Of a stretch of DNA of 9,553 nt, positions 6,759 through 9,553 are shown in pieces. The stretch is from Burkholderiales bacterium UBA2459. GTDB taxonomy: Bacteria; Pseudomonadota; Gammaproteobacteria; Burkholderiales; Burkholderiaceae_E. Position 1 is the stretch's first letter, and every line of letters starts with the position of its first letter. The translations under genes were made by a program, and so were the position numbers. The notes under the pieces were generated by a model, which ran no database searches, was not told the DNA's origin, and worked only from the letters and a program-made list of their open reading frames with translations. The stretch covers positions 1 to 9,553 of the forward strand of contig DDPV01000020.1 in assembly GCA_002342365.1 (NCBI GenBank). The letters are read 5' to 3'.

Positions 6759-6764
6759 TACAAT
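6759..6764 (+). promoter_or_regulatory. Possible -10 box for the FAD/Fe-S oxidoreductase gene
   Basis: TACAAT matches the -10 consensus at five of six positions and lies 27 bases before the ATG at 6792. No good -35 hexamer is present 16-18 bases upstream; TTGACG (6718-6723) and TTGTGG (6724-6729) are too far away. A small GCTGC-GCC-GCAGC inverted repeat (6736-6748) occupies the -35 position. An activator-dependent promoter is possible but unproven. Confidence 0.25.
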
Positions 6765-6791
6765 CAGATCACTTTGTCTTAGCAGATATTC

Positions 6792-9553
6792 ATGAACGCC
6801 CCCATCGTTGACGCCCAAGTACTTGATGAACTTCGCGAACAGTCCGCGGCGCCACAACAGCGTTTGCGTGAGATTCCTTATAACTACACCTCATTTTCCG
6901 ATCGCGAAATCGTGATTCGCCTGCTCGGCGACAAGGGCTGGGCGCTGATTGAGCGTCTGCGCTCGCAACGAAAAACCGGCCGTTCCGCGCGCATGCTGTA
7001 TGAGGTGCTGGGCGATATTTGGGTGGTGGAAAGAAACCCTTATTTGCAAGACGATCTGATCGACAATCCGAAGCGGCAGGCCTTGTTGATTGAGGCCTTG
7101 CATCATCGGCTTGGCGACATCGAACGTCGTGGTGAGGATCGTGCGGGCTTATCCGAGGATGTTGCCGACTTGCTCACGTTGGCAAGGCTTGCGGTGGCGC
7201 GCTTTGAGCAGCAACTCTCGCAGGCTGCTTCGCTTCGAAAGCGCGCCTTGCGATTGTTCGCGAAACACACAGCGCGCGACAACATTTGCTTTGATGCAAT
7301 GTCAAGGGTATCGCACGTAACCGATGCGACCGATTGGCGCGTTGAGTATCCCTTCGTGGTGCTTGCTCCCGATAACGAATCCGAAGTCGCAGCCTTGGTC
7401 AAAACCTGTATCGATCTGGATCTTACGATCATCCCGCGCGGCGGTGGCACCGGATACACAGGCGGTGCGATTCCGCTTCACCCGATGTCTGCGGTGATCA
7501 ACACCGAAAAGCTGGAACAAATCGGGGCTGTCAAAAGGATACGGCTTCCCGGGCTAGACAGCGATGTGCCTGTAATTGACACCCAGGCCGGCGTGGTCAC
7601 CAAGCGTGTGACAGAGGCTGCGGACCGTGCCGGTTATGTTTTTGCGGTCGATCCCACATCCTGGGAGGCCTCTTGCATCGGCGGCAACATCGCGATGAAT
7701 GCAGGTGGAAAAAAGGCGGTCTTGTGGGGCACCGCAATCGATAATCTGGCCTGGTGGCGGATGGTTGATCCACAGGGCAACTGGCTTGAAGTCAGCCGCA
7801 TCGGACACAATCTGGGCAAGATCCATGACGCTGCGCTTGCTGATTTCGAGCTGAAATGGTTTGCGCCCGATCAGCTTGATGCGGAAGGGCAAATGCGGGG
7901 TGAGCCGATTCGCTGTGAGCCGCTGCGAATTGCCGGCGATCGCTTTCGCAAACTCGGCCTTGGCAAAGATGTCACCGACAAGTTTTTGAGCGGGCTCCCC
8001 GGGGTCCAGAAAGAGGGTACCGACGGCTTAATCACCGCGGCGCGCTGGATTTTGCATCGCATGCCTCAGCACACGCGCACCGTCTGCCTTGAGTTTTTCG
8101 GTCAAGCTGCGCTGGCAGTTCCCTCGATCGTTGAGATCAAAGCCTATCTTGACGGACGTCCAGGCGGTGCGCTTTTAGCCGGGCTCGAACACCTCGATGA
8201 ACGTTACTTGCGAGCGGTTGGCTATGCCACCAAATCACGCCGAGGCGGTTTACCCAAAATGGTGCTGATTGGCGATATCGTGGGTGAGGACGACGACGCG
8301 GTGGCGCGGGCATGCGCAGAGGTTGTCCGTTTGGCGAATGCGCGCAGCGGCGAAGGCTTTATCGCTGTCAGTGCTGAGGCACGAAAAACCTTTTGGGCTG
8401 ACCGCGCCCGAACCGCTGCCATTGCGCGTCACACCAACGCCTTCAAGATTAACGAAGACGTTGTCATCCCGCTGCCGATGATGGCCCGTTATACCGATGG
8501 TATCGATCGGATCAACATCGAACTTTCAACAGCCAACAAGCTCGAGTTGGCGCAAGCTGTGCACGATTTTTTGTCGCAGGATCCGGCAAGCCTGCCGATT
8601 GCAGCAGGCGACGACCCTGAATTTGCAAAGGCTTCGCTCAGCGAGCTGATCGCACAACGCGTTGACGATGCGCAAAAGGTGCTCGAGCAGGCGACCGCGC
8701 GCTGGCGGTTTCTGATCGCCTCGATGGATCAGCCCTTGCAAGCGTTGCTTCCTGCGCTTAAAGCGCACGGGGTGGACGCCATCTTTGAGAATCAGTCAAG
8801 CAGCTTGCGTGCGCCGCTGCGCCAGGCCATCGATCAGGGTAAGGAGCCAAAGCTCTTCGATTTGCTTCAGGATCGAAGCATTCGCATCACCTGGCGTGAA
8901 GACGTCTTGAAGCCCTTGAATGACCTCTTTTCGGGCGCTTATTTTGCCCCGATCCGGACGGCGATTCATGCGCTTCACACCCGCCTTCGGCGCAGCCGAG
9001 TTTTCGTGGCGCTACATATGCATGCGGGCGATGGCAATGTGCACACCAATATTCCGGTCAACTCAGACGATTACGGCATGTTGCAGCAGGCCAACGCAGC
9101 CGTCGTTCGAATCATGGCACTTGCCCGTTCATTGGGTGGTGTGATCTCGGGCGAGCACGGCATCGGGATCACCAAGCTTGAGTTTTTGACCCAGGAAGAG
9201 CTCGAACCCTTCGCTGCTTATAAAAAGCGGATCGATCCAAACGGTCATTTCAATCGTGGCAAGCTTTTGCCAGGCGCCGATTTAAGCCGCGCCTACACCC
9301 CAAGTTTCGGCTTGATGGGTACCGAGTCACTCATCTTGCAACAATCCGATATCGGCTCGATCGCCCACTCGATCAAGGATTGTTTGCGTTGTGGCAAATG
9401 CAAGCCGGTTTGTACCACCCACGTACCGCGGGCGAATCTGCTTTACTCGCCGCGAAACAAAATCCTCGCAACCTCGCTTTTGATCGAGGCCTTTCTTTAC
9501 GAAGAGCAAACCCGACGGGGTGTGTCGATTCGGCATTGGGAGGAGTTCTCTGA
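6792..9553 (+). CDS. Large FAD-linked oxidoreductase with N-terminal DUF3683-like region and Fe-S domain, cut by window edge
   Basis: My translation gives 920 codons from ATG 6792 with no stop before the edge. Residues about 20-140 resemble the DUF3683 region placed before FAD-linked oxidase domains in betaproteobacteria (from memory). The FAD-binding domain follows, with PRGGGTGYTGG at 215-225, DPTSWEASCIGGN at 287-299, NAGG at 303-306 and KEGTDGLIT at 407-415. The C-terminal oxidase domain has DVVIP at 556-560, HMHAGDGNVH at 742-751 (His742 and His744 are likely metal ligands) and GEHGIG at 787-792. A 4Fe-4S motif CLRCGKCKPVC follows (Cys864, 867, 870, 874). More Fe-S and cysteine-rich (CCG) domains probably follow beyond the edge, as in relatives of roughly 1,300 residues. 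The fold belongs to the D-lactate, glycolate and D-2-hydroxyglutarate dehydrogenase group. Two-electron oxidation of a 2-hydroxy acid is likely, but the substrate cannot be read from sequence. The ATG lacks a strong ribosome binding site. Between residues 562 and 740 lies an extra, mostly helical-looking segment. Confidence 0.9.
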   Translation, partial: MNAPIVDAQVLDELREQSAAPQQRLREIPYNYTSFSDREIVIRLLGDKGWALIERLRSQRKTGRSARMLYEVLGDIWVVERNPYLQDDLIDNPKRQALLIEALHHRLGDIERRGEDRAGLSEDVADLLTLARLAVARFEQQLSQAASLRKRALRLFAKHTARDNICFDAMSRVSHVTDATDWRVEYPFVVLAPDNESEVAALVKTCIDLDLTIIPRGGGTGYTGGAIPLHPMSAVINTEKLEQIGAVKRIRLPGLDSDVPVIDTQAGVVTKRVTEAADRAGYVFAVDPTSWEASCIGGNIAMNAGGKKAVLWGTAIDNLAWWRMVDPQGNWLEVSRIGHNLGKIHDAALADFELKWFAPDQLDAEGQMRGEPIRCEPLRIAGDRFRKLGLGKDVTDKFLSGLPGVQKEGTDGLITAARWILHRMPQHTRTVCLEFFGQAALAVPSIVEIKAYLDGRPGGALLAGLEHLDERYLRAVGYATKSRRGGLPKMVLIGDIVGEDDDAVARACAEVVRLANARSGEGFIAVSAEARKTFWADRARTAAIARHTNAFKINEDVVIPLPMMARYTDGIDRINIELSTANKLELAQAVHDFLSQDPASLPIAAGDDPEFAKASLSELIAQRVDDAQKVLEQATARWRFLIASMDQPLQALLPALKAHGVDAIFENQSSSLRAPLRQAIDQGKEPKLFDLLQDRSIRITWREDVLKPLNDLFSGAYFAPIRTAIHALHTRLRRSRVFVALHMHAGDGNVHTNIPVNSDDYGMLQQANAAVVRIMALARSLGGVISGEHGIGITKLEFLTQEELEPFAAYKKRIDPNGHFNRGKLLPGADLSRAYTPSFGLMGTESLILQQSDIGSIAHSIKDCLRCGKCKPVCTTHVPRANLLYSPRNKILATSLLIEAFLYEEQTRRGVSIRHWEEFS

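Noticed and set aside
1..9553. Mobile elements, defence genes, CRISPR repeats, tRNA or rRNA genes, prophage or integration sites.
   Set aside because: The whole window is accounted for by eight conserved chromosomal genes with short spacers, and no direct repeats or RNA gene structures were recognised.

Overview
The window is a stretch of ordinary, densely packed bacterial chromosome. By eye the GC content is in the mid-to-high fifties. Protein sequences and gene order point to a betaproteobacterium, most likely of the order Burkholderiales. The pointers are the run hemA-prfA-prmC-grxD-ubiX, and a very large DUF3683-type FAD/Fe-S oxidoreductase close to a two-ACT-domain biosynthetic threonine deaminase. 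That assignment comes from remembered gene neighbourhoods, not from a search.

Layout. Bases 1-6124 are read leftwards. In transcription order they carry ilvA (threonine deaminase), hemA (glutamyl-tRNA reductase), prfA (release factor 1), prmC (methyltransferase acting on the release-factor GGQ glutamine), grxD (CGFS monothiol glutaredoxin) and ubiX (flavin prenyltransferase, cut by the left edge just before its end). Bases 6178-9553 are read rightwards: a small YqaA-family membrane protein, then the first 920 codons of the FAD/Fe-S oxidoreductase, which runs off the right edge. No RNA gene, insertion sequence, CRISPR array, phage gene or gene-free stretch over 300 bases was seen. The largest gaps are 129 bases (hemA-prfA) and 100 bases (grxD-ubiX).

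How the genes fit together. prfA and prmC are substrate and modifying enzyme, and lie in the same reading frame separated by one stop codon and one sense codon. hemA, grxD and ubiX all serve respiratory cofactors: haem precursor supply, Fe-S cluster handling and ubiquinone synthesis through prenyl-FMN. The large oxidoreductase would feed electrons from an unidentified substrate through FAD and Fe-S clusters. ilvA begins isoleucine synthesis. The yqaA function is unknown.

No new multi-gene system is evident. The points most worth checking are small: a good sigma-70-like promoter for grxD whose -10 box contains the prmC stop codon and whose -35 box overlaps an 18-bp interrupted palindrome; the in-frame prfA/prmC junction with a TTG start and an eight-base homopolymer; RF1-specific UAG stops on the genes flanking prfA; and a long extra segment inside the FAD oxidoreductase.
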